From: Pseudomonas yamanorum
GTDB lineage: Bacteria; Pseudomonadota; Gammaproteobacteria; Pseudomonadales; Pseudomonadaceae
DNA length: 64,000 nucleotides
Direction of reading: 5' to 3'
Assembly (NCBI RefSeq): GCF_900105735.1
Contig: NZ_LT629793.1
Location: forward strand, 3,968,001-4,032,000
A model generated the notes under the pieces. The model did no database searches. It was not told the DNA's origin and was given only the letters and a program-made list of their open reading frames with translations. Position 1 is the first letter of the stretch, and every line of letters starts with the position of its first letter. Position numbers and translations under genes: made by a program. Of this stretch, positions 25,180-33,832 are shown one piece after another.

Positions 25180-25811
25180 GATTCAAGGCACCTGCGCAAG
25201 CGCTCCATGCCGCGGCGAATCCAGGATTTGACCGAGCCCAGGGGCGCGGCCAGGTGGTCGGCCAACTCCGAGCAGGACAAGCCCTGGAAGTAAGCCACGG
25301 TGATCGATTGACGCTGCATGCCTTCTAGGCTGTCGAGGCAGCGGTTCAGGGCGTGGGCTTCGCGCTCGCTGTCGAGCAATTCATGGGCGCTGGGGCTTTC
25401 GTCGGCCATGGCGTCTTGCTGGCCGTCGCTCAAGGGCTGTTCGCGGTGTTTGCGCAACTGATCGATCGCCAGGTTGCGGGTGATGTTAATCATCCAGGTC
25501 AAGGGCGCCGACAGATGGGCCTCATAGCGCGAGGCGTTGAACCAGATGCGCACGAAGCTCTCCTGTAACACTTCCTCGGCCAAGTCCTGGCGGCCCATGA
25601 AACGCAGGGCAATACCGTGCAAACGCGGGGAAACACTGCGGTAGAGCGTTTCGAACGCCTGGCGGTTACCCAGGGAGCACTGGGCCAGCAATTGCCGTAG
25701 CTGATCTGCATCGTGGGTCGAAATAGGGCTTCTCCAGGCACGTGCAACAGGGCGATGGGACGGCAGACGGTAAAGACGGCAGGCTGAGGTTAGTCCAGCT
25801 TGGGCATTCAT
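25176..25811 (-). CDS. ECF (SigK-like) RNA polymerase sigma factor
   Basis: The protein has 211 residues with GGAGG eight bases before the ATG at 25811. Region 2 (about residues 55-120) includes the DLAEEVLQESFVRIW motif, and region 4 (about 155-208) includes the helix-turn-helix YFQGLSCSELADHLAAPLGSVKSWIRRGMERLRRCL. It is paired with the RskA-type anti-sigma factor. The gene divergent from it (DUF2780) and the RskA-like gene at 23161 both have GGAAC-N17/18-GTC sequences upstream and are the likely targets. I see no such site before the sigma gene itself. Confidence 0.9.
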   Translation of the reverse strand: MNAQAGLTSACRLYRLPSHRPVARAWRSPISTHDADQLRQLLAQCSLGNRQAFETLYRSVSPRLHGIALRFMGRQDLAEEVLQESFVRIWFNASRYEAHLSAPLTWMINITRNLAIDQLRKHREQPLSDGQQDAMADESPSAHELLDSEREAHALNRCLDSLEGMQRQSITVAYFQGLSCSELADHLAAPLGSVKSWIRRGMERLRRCLES

Positions 25812-25898
25812 TCCATCAACCTCCGTGCGGTTCGTGATGGATATACGCAGCGCAGGGCGGTTCGGATGCAGTGGTTTTCTGAACTAATCTGTGAGGTG

Positions 25899-25924
25899 GG
25901 AACAATCTTTCGTAACACCCAGTC
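25899..25924 (+). promoter_or_regulatory. Candidate ECF-type promoter of the DUF2780 gene
   Basis: GGAAC at 25899-25903 is followed after 18 bp by GTC at 25922-25924, about 40 bp before the ATG at 25965. The layout fits an ECF sigma promoter and the divergent gene encodes an ECF sigma factor. Confidence 0.4.
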
Positions 25925-25964
25925 AAACTCCTGCTTTTAGCGCTTACTTTCAGAGGTTGTCTTG

Positions 25965-26534
25965 ATGAAGATTTCACGCGGTTTTGCCCTGTCCTGCCTG
26001 TTGACCGTGGCGGCCAGCCCGGTGTTTGCGGCAGGTTTCAGCCTCGGCGATGTAGCCAATGCCGTTTCGGGCGCACAGGGTGGCGACAAGGCAGCAGCGG
26101 CTGCGCCGACCTCACAGACCGCCGGCTTGCTGGGCGCCCTGACCTCGCAATTGAACGTGACGCCGGAGCAGGCTGTCGGCGGTACCGGCGCAATGCTGGG
26201 CCTGGCCAAGAATAAATTGGGCGGCGGTGATTACTCGCAACTGACCAAAAGCGTACCGGGCCTGGACAAGCTCTCCGGCAGCAACTCCCTGGGCAGCCTC
26301 GGCGCCCTGAGCGGCATGCTCGGCCAGAGCGGCGGCAGCAAGACCTCGGGTCTGGATGGCGTATTGGGTAACGTGAAGAACACCAACGACCTGAACACCG
26401 CGTTCAGCGCACTGGGCATGGACAGTGGGATGGTTGGCCAGTTTGCGCCGGTTATCCTGAAATACCTGGGCGGCCAAGGCGCCAGCGAGTCGGTGCTGGG
26501 CAAACTGGCTTCGGCCTGGGGCACTGGCGGCTAA
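25965..26534 (+). CDS. DUF2780 secreted protein
   Basis: The protein has 189 residues from the ATG at 25965 (AGAGG eight bases upstream; the in-frame TTG at 25962 is not needed). It has a Sec signal peptide (MKISRGFALSCLLTVAASPVFA) and then a low-complexity Gly/Ser/Ala region between residues 25 and 130, with repeated GLDKLSGS/LGSLGALSGML segments. The C-terminal QFAPVILKYLGGQGASESVLGKLASAW is the DUF2780 landmark. The function is unknown. It is divergent from the ECF sigma gene and probably in its regulon. It ends overlapping the convergent acyltransferase by 4 bp. Confidence 0.88.
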   Translation: MKISRGFALSCLLTVAASPVFAAGFSLGDVANAVSGAQGGDKAAAAAPTSQTAGLLGALTSQLNVTPEQAVGGTGAMLGLAKNKLGGGDYSQLTKSVPGLDKLSGSNSLGSLGALSGMLGQSGGSKTSGLDGVLGNVKNTNDLNTAFSALGMDSGMVGQFAPVILKYLGGQGASESVLGKLASAWGTGG

Positions 26535-27418
26535 GACCGCTCCGCGCGCAGTTGGGCGATGCGCGCATCCTTCTCCATCCAGAGCTGGTTGACCCAGTTC
26601 TGGACGGTCTGGCGAAACACCGGATCGTTCTCGTAATCCCCCTGCCACAACGCCGGATCCAGTTCACGGGTGCGGATATCCACGATCACCTTCGGCACTG
26701 CGCCACTGATCAAGTCCCAGAAGCCCGGAATGTTTTCCTGTGGATAAACCACGGTGACGTCGAGCACCGCATCCAACTGTTCACCCAACGCCGCGAGCAC
26801 GAACGCCACGCCTCCCGCCTTGGGCTTGAGCAGGCGCTCGAAGGGTGAATCCTGCTGTTTGCGCTTGGCCGGGGTGAACCGCGTGCCTTCCAGGTAATTC
26901 ACCACCGTGACCGGCTGGCGCTTGAACAGCTCGCAGGCCTCCTTGGTGATTTTCAGGTCCTGCCCTGCCAGCTCAGGGTGCTTGGCCAGGAACGCCTTGG
27001 TGTAGCGCTTCATGAACGGGTAATCCAGTGCCCACCACGCCAGGCCCAGGAAGGGTACCCAGATCAGTTCCTTTTTCAGGAAGAACTTGAAGAACGGCGT
27101 GCGTCGGTTGAGGGCCTGGATCAAAGCGGGGATGTCGACCCAGGATTGGTGGTTGCTGATCACCAGATAAGACGTGTCACCACGCAGGTCCTCGCCACCG
27201 CGAATATCCCATTGGGTGGGGATGCACAAGGCGAAGATCAGCTTGTCGATCTCGGCCCAGGTTTCGGCGATCCACATGACGGCCCAGGAGGCGTAGTCGC
27301 GAAAGCGGCCGGGCGCCACCAGCTTGAGCAGGGCGAACACCATCAGCGGCCCGAACAGCACCAAGGTGTTGAGCAATAGCAGCAATGTGACGAAACAGCC
27401 GGTGAGCAGGCGGCGCAT
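26531..27418 (-). CDS. YihG-type lysophospholipid acyltransferase
   Basis: The product is 295 residues with an N-terminal membrane segment (residues 3-33). The PlsC catalytic motif is NHQSWVD with His90 and Asp95, and the acceptor motif is EGTRFTP. VAFVLAALG and the DVTVVYP segment continue the acyltransferase core. It resembles E. coli YihG, an alternative 1-acyl-glycerol-3-phosphate acyltransferase that affects fatty-acid placement in phospholipids. It is monocistronic and convergent with the DUF2780 gene. It contains one exact DnaA-box 9-mer (26739-26747). Confidence 0.9.
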   Translation of the reverse strand: MRRLLTGCFVTLLLLLNTLVLFGPLMVFALLKLVAPGRFRDYASWAVMWIAETWAEIDKLIFALCIPTQWDIRGGEDLRGDTSYLVISNHQSWVDIPALIQALNRRTPFFKFFLKKELIWVPFLGLAWWALDYPFMKRYTKAFLAKHPELAGQDLKITKEACELFKRQPVTVVNYLEGTRFTPAKRKQQDSPFERLLKPKAGGVAFVLAALGEQLDAVLDVTVVYPQENIPGFWDLISGAVPKVIVDIRTRELDPALWQGDYENDPVFRQTVQNWVNQLWMEKDARIAQLRAERS

Positions 27419-27589
27419 AAGTAACTCTTGGAATCATTTTGGCCCGCCATGATAAGCAGCTTGGGTCTAGAGGCCAAATCGCAAATAAGCTTACGAATGT
27501 TTCACAGCGGGCTGGGTATGCTCTGTGATCTAACTAAGCGGCGATTTTGCAGTCTAGAATTGGCCCATCTATTTCAAGGAACCTCCTAC

Positions 27590-28090
27590 GTGAAATCCAT
27601 CCTTGCCCTACTAGCGCTTGTGGCCTTGCCTGTCATGGCCGCCGAGCCGACCCTTTACGGTCGCTACGAATACATTCAACTGCCGGAAATCGGCGAGACC
27701 TTCAAGGCCAAGATGGACACCGGCGCGCTGACCGCCTCGCTGTCGGCCCGGGACATCGAGACCTTCACCCGTGATGGTGACGACTGGGTGCGCTTCCGCC
27801 TCGGCGGCAAGGACGCCAGCAACAAGGTGTACGAGCACAAGGTCTCGCGCATCAGCAAAATCAAAAGCCGCGCCGACGAAGATGACGACAAGGACGAAGC
27901 CACGGTGGCCAAGCGCCCGGTGATCGACCTGGAAATGTGCCTGGGCAACGTCAAGCGTACCGTCGAGGTCAACCTCACGGACCGCAGCAGCTTCAACTAC
28001 CCGCTGCTGATCGGCGCCAAGGCCCTGCGTGAATTCGGCGCTGCGGTAAACCCGGCTCGCCGTTACACTGCGGACAAACCGGACTGCTGA
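27590..28090 (+). CDS. Retropepsin-like periplasmic 'ATP-dependent zinc protease' family protein
   Basis: The GTG at 27590 follows AAGGA by nine bases and opens a signal peptide (VKSILALLALVALPVMA), giving 166 residues. The upstream ATG frame lacks a ribosome site. The aspartyl-protease-like motif MDTGALTASLSA is near residue 43, and DRSSFNYPLLIGAKAL near 145 is the second half of the fold. Members are often called RimK-associated zinc proteases, but the visible fold is retropepsin-like. It lies 9 bp before creB, in the same order as P. aeruginosa PA0462-PA0465, so it probably belongs to the creBCD operon. Confidence 0.88.
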   Translation: MKSILALLALVALPVMAAEPTLYGRYEYIQLPEIGETFKAKMDTGALTASLSARDIETFTRDGDDWVRFRLGGKDASNKVYEHKVSRISKIKSRADEDDDKDEATVAKRPVIDLEMCLGNVKRTVEVNLTDRSSFNYPLLIGAKALREFGAAVNPARRYTADKPDC

Positions 28091-28099
28091 CGGACCACC

Positions 28100-28768
28100 A
28101 TGCCGCATATCCTGATTGTCGAAGACGAAGCGGCCATCGCCGATACGCTGATTTTCGCCCTGCAAGGCGAAGGCTTCACCACCACTTGGCTGAGCCTCGG
28201 CCAGGCGGCGCTGACCCATCAGCGGCAGACACCGGCGGACCTGATCATCCTCGACATCGGCCTGCCGGATATCACCGGCTTTGAAACCTGCAAGCAGCTG
28301 CGGCGCTTCAGCGAAGTGCCGGTGATGTTCCTCAGTGCCCGGGACGGCGAGATCGACCGCGTGGTGGGCCTGGAGATCGGTGCTGACGACTATGTGGTCA
28401 AGCCGTTCAGCCCGCGTGAAGTGGCGGCGCGGGTACGGGCGATCCTCAAGCGGGTTGGCCCCGGTGTGGCTCCGGCGGTGTTCCAGGTGGACCTGGAGCG
28501 CATGCAGATCAGTTATCGCGGCCAGCCTCTTAACCTTACGCGCCATGAATTTCGCCTGCTGCAAAGCCTGTTGGAGCAACCCGAGCGGGTGTTCAGCCGC
28601 GAGCAACTGCTGGATGCGGTGGGCGTGGCGGCCGATGCAGGGTACGAGCGCAACATCGACAGCCATATCAAAAGCGTTCGCAGCAAATTGCGTACGGTGG
28701 CGCCCGAGTCTGAGCCGATCCAGACCCATCGCGGCCTTGGCTACAGCTACAGCCCGGGCAACAGCTGA
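28100..28768 (+). CDS. creB: Response regulator CreB
   Basis: This 222-residue OmpR-family regulator has receiver residues ED at 8-9, phosphoacceptor Asp52 (ILDIGLPD) and Lys101 (VVKPFSP). The winged helix runs from about residue 125 to 220 (LTRHEFRLLQSLLEQPERVFSREQLLD, HRGLGYSY). Its stop overlaps the creC start (TGATG). In Pseudomonas the CreBC (BlrAB) system responds to cell-wall stress at PBP4 and controls creD and beta-lactam resistance. Confidence 0.93.
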   Translation: MPHILIVEDEAAIADTLIFALQGEGFTTTWLSLGQAALTHQRQTPADLIILDIGLPDITGFETCKQLRRFSEVPVMFLSARDGEIDRVVGLEIGADDYVVKPFSPREVAARVRAILKRVGPGVAPAVFQVDLERMQISYRGQPLNLTRHEFRLLQSLLEQPERVFSREQLLDAVGVAADAGYERNIDSHIKSVRSKLRTVAPESEPIQTHRGLGYSYSPGNS

Positions 28769-30207
28769 TGCGCCTGGGGATCCGGTTCTTCCTGGTGTAT
28801 GCGCTGTTTATTGGCCTGACCGGCTACTTTGTACTCAGCACCGTGATGAAGGAAATCCGCCCCGGTGTGCGCCAGTCCACCGAGGAAACCCTGGTGGACA
28901 CCGCCAACCTGCTGGCGGAAATCCTGCGCGAGGATGTGAAGAACGGCACCCTCGGCCAGAGCCACTGGCCCGAACTGCTCAAGGCCTACGGCGAGCGTCA
29001 GCCCGGCGCGAATATCTGGGGCCTGCCGAAAAACCAGGTCAACCACCGCATCTACGTCACCGACGCCAAGGGCATCGTATTGCTGGATTCCACCGGCGAG
29101 GCAGTGGGCGAGGACTATTCGAAGTGGAACGACGTGTACCTGACCCTGCGCGGCGAATACGGCGCCCGTTCGACCCGCAGCGAACTGGATGACCCGGCCT
29201 CGTCGGTGATGCACGTCGGCGCGCCGATTCGCGATAACGGGCAGATCATCGGCGTGGTCACCGTGGCCAAGCCCAACAGCTCGCTGCAGCCGTATGTGGA
29301 CCGCACCGAAGACCGGCTGCTGTGGTACGGCGCCGGGCTGGTGGGCCTGGGCTTGCTGTTCGGTGCGCTGCTGTCGTGGTGGTTGAGTGTCGCGCTGCGC
29401 CGGCTCACGGCGTATGCCCAAGCGGTGAGTGAAGGCCGGCGTGCCGAGTTGCCGCACTATCGCGGCGGTGAGCTGGAGCAGTTGTCCACCGCCGTGGAAC
29501 ACATGCGCACCCAGCTGGAAGGCAAGGCGTACGTCGAGCGTTATGTGCACACCCTGACCCACGAGCTGAAAAGTCCATTGGCGGCGATTCGCGGGGCGGC
29601 GGAGCTGTTGCAGGGCGACATGTCCCGGGATCAGCAGCAGCGTTTCGTGGGCAATATCGACAGCGAAAGTGCGCGCTTGCAGCAATTGATCGAACGCCTG
29701 CTGAACCTGGCGCAGGTGGAGCAGCGCCAGGGCCTTGAAGACCAGAGCAGCCTGTCGCTGGCAGCGTTGGTAGACGAAGTACTCAAGGCTCAATGCGCGC
29801 GCATCGAAGGCGCCGGGTTGCAGGTCCAGCAGGCGATTGCTGCGGATGTACAGGTGTACGGCGAGCCGTTCCTGCTGCGTCAGGCCCTGGGGAATCTGCT
29901 GGAAAACGCCCTGGATTTCACCCCGCCCGGTGGCACCTTGCGGTTCAGCGCCAAGGCTGTGAATGACGGCGTCGAATTCACCCTGTTCAACCAGGCCGAG
30001 CCGATTCCCGAATACGCCTTGCCGCGCCTCAGTGAGCGCTTCTATTCCCTGCCGCGCCCGGCCAGCGGGCGCAAGAGCACCGGCCTTGGGCTGAATTTTG
30101 TCGAAGAGGTGATGAAGCTGCACGGCGGCTCACTGCAGATCGGCAACGTGCCCGGCGGCGTGCAGGTAAAACTGCATCTCCACACAGTCTCCACATTCCC
30201 TTCATAA
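28768..30207 (+). CDS. creC: Sensor histidine kinase CreC
   Basis: This 479-residue kinase has a first membrane segment at residues 6-25, a periplasmic double-Cache-like sensing region to about 180, a second membrane segment (LLWYGAGLVGLGLLFGALLSWWL), HAMP, and the phosphorylated His265 in LTHELKSPLAAIRG. The ATPase domain has QALGNLLENALDFT and STGLGLNFVEEV. It phosphorylates CreB. It overlaps creB by one base and precedes creD by 52 bp. Confidence 0.93.
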   Translation: MRLGIRFFLVYALFIGLTGYFVLSTVMKEIRPGVRQSTEETLVDTANLLAEILREDVKNGTLGQSHWPELLKAYGERQPGANIWGLPKNQVNHRIYVTDAKGIVLLDSTGEAVGEDYSKWNDVYLTLRGEYGARSTRSELDDPASSVMHVGAPIRDNGQIIGVVTVAKPNSSLQPYVDRTEDRLLWYGAGLVGLGLLFGALLSWWLSVALRRLTAYAQAVSEGRRAELPHYRGGELEQLSTAVEHMRTQLEGKAYVERYVHTLTHELKSPLAAIRGAAELLQGDMSRDQQQRFVGNIDSESARLQQLIERLLNLAQVEQRQGLEDQSSLSLAALVDEVLKAQCARIEGAGLQVQQAIAADVQVYGEPFLLRQALGNLLENALDFTPPGGTLRFSAKAVNDGVEFTLFNQAEPIPEYALPRLSERFYSLPRPASGRKSTGLGLNFVEEVMKLHGGSLQIGNVPGGVQVKLHLHTVSTFPS

Positions 30208-30259
30208 ATCCCCCTTAAGCGCCCGCCAGACTCTCCCCCATCAAAACAGGGAGAGCTTC

Positions 30260-31609
30260 ATGAACCGCAATCTGCTTTTCAAACTGGGCGCCATCGCGCT
30301 GCTGATCGTGCTGTTGTTGATTCCGTTGCTGATGATCCACGGGGTGATTACCGACCGTCAGCAATTGCGCGACGACGTCTTGCAGGATATCGCCCGCAGT
30401 TCCAGCTACAGCCAGCGCCTCAATGGCCCGGTGCTGGTGGTGCCTTATCGCAAGACTGTCCGGGAGTGGAAGCTCAATGAAAAGCTCAACGAACGCTACG
30501 AAGAAACCCGTGAGGTGCGCGGTCATCTGTATTTCCTGCCGGAGCAATTTGCCCTCGACGGGCAGGTGCAAACCGAAGTGCGCGCCCGGGGCATTTACCA
30601 AGCGCGGTTGTTCCACGCTGACAGCCGGATCAGTGGGCGGTTTGTATTGCCGGAGCAATTGGGCATCAAGGAACACTTTGCCGATTACCGCTTTGACCCG
30701 GCGTATCTGGCGGTGGGTATCAGCGACATTCGTGGCATCGAAAATGCGTTGAAGCTGGAGTTGGGCAGCCAGCAACTGGCGTTTTCGCCGGGCACTCAAG
30801 TGGCGTGGCTGGGGGAGGGTGTGCACGTGATGCTGCCCGAGCAGGACAGCCAGAAGCCGGCACCCTTTGACTTCGCCTTTGACCTGCGCCTGCAAGGCAC
30901 CGAGCAACTGCAAGTGGTGCCGGTGGGCAAGACCAGCCAGGTCAAGCTGGCGTCCAACTGGCCGCACCCGAGCTTTATCGGCAACTTCCTGCCGACCCAG
31001 CGCGAGGTCACCGCACAAGGCTTCAGCGCCCATTGGCAGACCACATTTTTCTCCACCAATTTGGAAGAAGCACTCAGCAGTTGCCTGGCCGAGCGCGGCT
31101 GTGACGACTTCAACAGCCGCAGCTTTGGCGTGAGCTTTATCGACCCGGTGGATCAGTACCTCAAGAGTGACCGGGCGATCAAATATGCGCTGTTGTTTAT
31201 CGCCCTGACGTTTGCCGGTTTCTTCCTGTTCGAGGTGCTCAAGAGCCTGGCGGTGCACCCGATCCAGTACGCGCTGGTGGGGTTTGCCCTGGCGTTTTTC
31301 TACCTGCTGTTGTTGTCGTTGTCCGAGCACATCGGGTTTGGTCCGGCGTACCTGATATCGGCGGCGGCCTGTGTGATGTTGATCGGGTTTTATGTCTGCC
31401 ATGTACTGCGCAGCGTCGCCCATGGCCTGGGGTTTTCGGCAGCGTTGGCGGCGTTGTATGGCTTGCTGTACGGGTTGCTGAGTGCCGAGGATTACGCGTT
31501 GCTGATGGGCTCGTTGCTGCTGTTCGGGTTGCTGGGCACGGTGATGGTGCTGACCCGCAAGCTGGATTGGTATGGCGTGGGCAAGCGCAAGGAGGTGGGT
31601 GATGAGTAG
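30260..31609 (+). CDS. creD: Cell envelope integrity protein CreD
   Basis: This 449-residue inner-membrane protein has an N-terminal segment (about residues 8-30), a large periplasmic domain to about residue 310, and then five or six closely packed membrane segments at the C-terminal end (KYALLFIALTFAGFFLFEVL onward), as in CreD/Inner membrane protein families. The ribosome site is GGGAGAGC. CreBC controls it in relatives; I did not find a convincing TTCAC-N6-TTCAC tag in the 52-bp gap before it. Confidence 0.9.
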   Translation: MNRNLLFKLGAIALLIVLLLIPLLMIHGVITDRQQLRDDVLQDIARSSSYSQRLNGPVLVVPYRKTVREWKLNEKLNERYEETREVRGHLYFLPEQFALDGQVQTEVRARGIYQARLFHADSRISGRFVLPEQLGIKEHFADYRFDPAYLAVGISDIRGIENALKLELGSQQLAFSPGTQVAWLGEGVHVMLPEQDSQKPAPFDFAFDLRLQGTEQLQVVPVGKTSQVKLASNWPHPSFIGNFLPTQREVTAQGFSAHWQTTFFSTNLEEALSSCLAERGCDDFNSRSFGVSFIDPVDQYLKSDRAIKYALLFIALTFAGFFLFEVLKSLAVHPIQYALVGFALAFFYLLLLSLSEHIGFGPAYLISAAACVMLIGFYVCHVLRSVAHGLGFSAALAALYGLLYGLLSAEDYALLMGSLLLFGLLGTVMVLTRKLDWYGVGKRKEVGDE

Positions 31610-31696
31610 GTCGTTGGGGTTGCGGGAAGATCAGCAGGTAGGAGCAACGTTGATGATGCGGATCAACGCACTGTTTCCCGAAGCCCGGGAGCTTTT

Positions 31697-31809
31697 TGTG
31701 GCGAGGGAGCTTGCTGTGGTGAGGGAGCTTGCTCCCGCTGAAGTGCGAAGCGCTCCCAGGATTTTTGGGGCCGCTGCGCAGCCCAGCGGGAGCAAGCTCC
31801 CTCGCCACA
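31697..31809. repeat. REP doublet, family D (GTGGCGAGGGAGCTTGCTCCC)
   Basis: Left arm TGTGGCGAGGGAGCTTGCT followed by a second partial copy GTGAGGGAGCTTGCTCCCGC, and right arm GCGGGAGCAAGCTCCCTCGCC. The tandem partial copy on the left makes this doublet asymmetric. Short ORFs over it are not genes. Confidence 0.85.
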
Positions 31810-31828
31810 GAGGAACCCTTGCAGCAGG

Positions 31829-32458
31829 TTAAGCCGGTGGCTGGGTCTGGAGCATCGACGGCCGCTGACTCACTTCGGCATACCACGCCGCCAGCTTCGG
31901 ATGGCTCGACCGCCACTGCATGCCCGGGTGGCGGAAGTCCAGGTAAGCCAACGCACACGCCACGCTGATCGCGGCCACGTCAAACGGCCCGGCCAGTTCG
32001 GCGATGGCGTCCTGTTCCAGCATGTCGAGGGCGCGACGGATCTTGTCGCGTTGGCCTTCCAGCCACAGGTCCCAGTGTTTCTCCTCGGGGCGCATGGCGG
32101 TTTCATAGCGCACCAGCACGGCGGCATCCATGATGCCGTCGGCGGTGGAGGCCAGGGTCAGGCGCCGCCAACGGGCCGGGCCGTTCCGGGGGATCAGCGG
32201 GCTCCCGGTATGTTGATAGTCGAAGTAATCGAGGATCACCCGGCTGTCATGCAATACGTTGCCATCGGCCAGGCGCAGGGCGGGGATCTTGCCCAGCGGG
32301 TTGTCCTGGATCACCTCCGCGTCAGGCTTGACCGGTGTCGGCACGCAGGCGTGCAAGGTCACGCGATCCAGTTGGCCGGTCTCGTGCAACAGCACCCGTA
32401 CTTTGCGAACAAACGGCGAGGCAGGGTTGTGGAACAACGTCATGCTGGAGGTGGACAT
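31829..32458 (-). CDS. Glutathione S-transferase
   Basis: The product is 209 residues from the ATG at 32458; GAGGA eight bases upstream favours it over the ATG at 32464. The N-terminal thioredoxin-like domain has SPFVRKVRVLLHETG and the cis-proline GKIPALRLADGNVLHDS glutathione site. The helical C-terminal domain runs from about residue 90, with FDVAAISVACALAYLDFRHP as the N-capping region. It conjugates or reduces small electrophiles; the substrate is unknown. It is convergent with creD across a REP doublet. Confidence 0.9.
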   Translation of the reverse strand: MSTSSMTLFHNPASPFVRKVRVLLHETGQLDRVTLHACVPTPVKPDAEVIQDNPLGKIPALRLADGNVLHDSRVILDYFDYQHTGSPLIPRNGPARWRRLTLASTADGIMDAAVLVRYETAMRPEEKHWDLWLEGQRDKIRRALDMLEQDAIAELAGPFDVAAISVACALAYLDFRHPGMQWRSSHPKLAAWYAEVSQRPSMLQTQPPA

Positions 32459-32493
32459 GGGCATTCCTCGGAAAAGGGCAGCGCTAATCTATC

Positions 32494-32670
32494 TCAACGC
32501 TTGAACAACGCCCAGCTACCAATTACAGCCGGAATGCCCAGCCCCACCCAGCTCAACGAGTCCCACAACCCATCCCCCAGCAACGCCGCAAACAACCCGG
32601 CGGCACTCAGCAGCCCGATGGCCAGCGGGATGCCGAACACCTTCCAGAAATTCGACTGCCGTGGCTTCAT
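32494..32670 (-). CDS. Small two-segment membrane protein downstream of the PepSY gene
   Basis: This is a 58-residue protein starting MKPRQSNFWKVFGIPLAIG, with two hydrophobic segments of about 18 residues and a positive N-terminus. Its ATG overlaps the PepSY gene stop (ATGA), so it is translationally coupled to it. Function is unknown; an iron-uptake accessory role is suggested only by the operon. Confidence 0.75.
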   Translation of the reverse strand: MKPRQSNFWKVFGIPLAIGLLSAAGLFAALLGDGLWDSLSWVGLGIPAVIGSWALFKR

Positions 32671-33770
32671 GACTTGGCCGCCTTGCGCCGCACCAGCCAC
32701 AAGTACACGCCACTGCCCAGAACGATAATGGTCAGCACATCCAGCACCGCCCAGAGAATCTTCATCGGCATGCCGCCGTAGTCACCGAAGTGCAGCGGTT
32801 GGGACATGCCCATGGCGTCCATGTACCACGGCCGTTCGGCAATGGCGGTGACCTGCAGGTTGCTGGCGTCGATCAACACCGGTGTCAGCAGGTGCGAGGT
32901 CAGGTGCGTGCTGCCTTTCATGAACACCGCGTAGTGATGCTCGCTGGAAAAGCGCGTGCCGGGGAACGCGATAAAGTCCGGCTCCATGCCCGGCGCGGCC
33001 TTGGCGGCGATCGTCAGCAGGTCGGTGGCGGGGGCGCGCAAGGTCAGCGGGGGGGCGTCTTTGTAGGGTTCGATCATCGCGCTGAGGCTGTCGGTACGCC
33101 AGGCAGCGATGATCAGATCGGCGCAGGCGCTGATCACGCCGGTCACGCCCACCACCAGCGCCCAGGTCAGGGTGACTACGCCGATCAGGTTGTGCAGGTC
33201 GAGCCAACGCAGGCGGGTGGATTTGTCCTGGCGCACCGTGGCGAACTTCAGCCGGCGCATGAACGGCAGGTACAACACCGTGCCGGAGATGATCGCCAAC
33301 ACGAACAGAATGCCCATGAACGCCAGCAGCAACTTGCCCGGCAGCCCGGCGAACATATCGACGTGCAGGCGCAGCAGGAACATCGTCAGCCCACCGTTGG
33401 CCGACGGCGTTTCCACGGCTTCACCGGTGCGGGCGTCGAGCATGAAGGTGTGGGAGGAATTGGGTTCGGTCCCGGCGGTGGCGGCCATGATCGCGATCAC
33501 GCCGTTCTTGTCGTCCTCGTCCCAGGCCAGGTATTGCATGGCTTCGCCGGGGCGATGGGCCTGGGCCTTGGCAACAAGTTGTTCGAGGTTCAACTGCGGA
33601 GTGTCGGCGGGCATGTGTGCCAGTTCGGGTTCGTTGCCCAGCAGGTGATCGATCTCGTGGTGGAAGATCAACGGCAGGCCGGTGAGGGCGAGCAGCAGCA
33701 GGAACACGGTGCAGACGAGGCTGGTCCAAGTGTGGATGAAGGACCAGCGGCGGATGGTTTTGCTTTTCAT
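32667..33770 (-). CDS. PepSY-associated membrane protein of the siderophore operon
   Basis: This 367-residue inner-membrane protein has four membrane segments: residues 10-31, about 140-165, about 190-215 and 335-357. PepSY-type periplasmic domains lie between them (QYLAWDEDDKNGVIAIMA). The WSFIHTWTSLVCTVFLLLLALTGLPLIF start and the paired His residues are typical of PiuB/FoxB-like ferric reductases, which release iron from siderophores in the periplasm. It lies 60 bp downstream of the TonB receptor on the same strand. Confidence 0.88.
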   Translation of the reverse strand: MKSKTIRRWSFIHTWTSLVCTVFLLLLALTGLPLIFHHEIDHLLGNEPELAHMPADTPQLNLEQLVAKAQAHRPGEAMQYLAWDEDDKNGVIAIMAATAGTEPNSSHTFMLDARTGEAVETPSANGGLTMFLLRLHVDMFAGLPGKLLLAFMGILFVLAIISGTVLYLPFMRRLKFATVRQDKSTRLRWLDLHNLIGVVTLTWALVVGVTGVISACADLIIAAWRTDSLSAMIEPYKDAPPLTLRAPATDLLTIAAKAAPGMEPDFIAFPGTRFSSEHHYAVFMKGSTHLTSHLLTPVLIDASNLQVTAIAERPWYMDAMGMSQPLHFGDYGGMPMKILWAVLDVLTIIVLGSGVYLWLVRRKAAKS

Positions 33771-33832
33771 TTTCTAGCCTTCAGACACACCGAAGCCGCC
33801 CACGGGGGCGGCCTGGTTGTTAGCTCAGTCGA

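Noticed and set aside
30208..30259. CreB-binding tag before creD
   Set aside because: No TTCAC-N6-TTCAC pair is present in the 52-bp gap.
31572..31832. 86-codon plus-strand frame after creD
   Set aside because: It mostly translates a family D REP doublet and starts inside creD.
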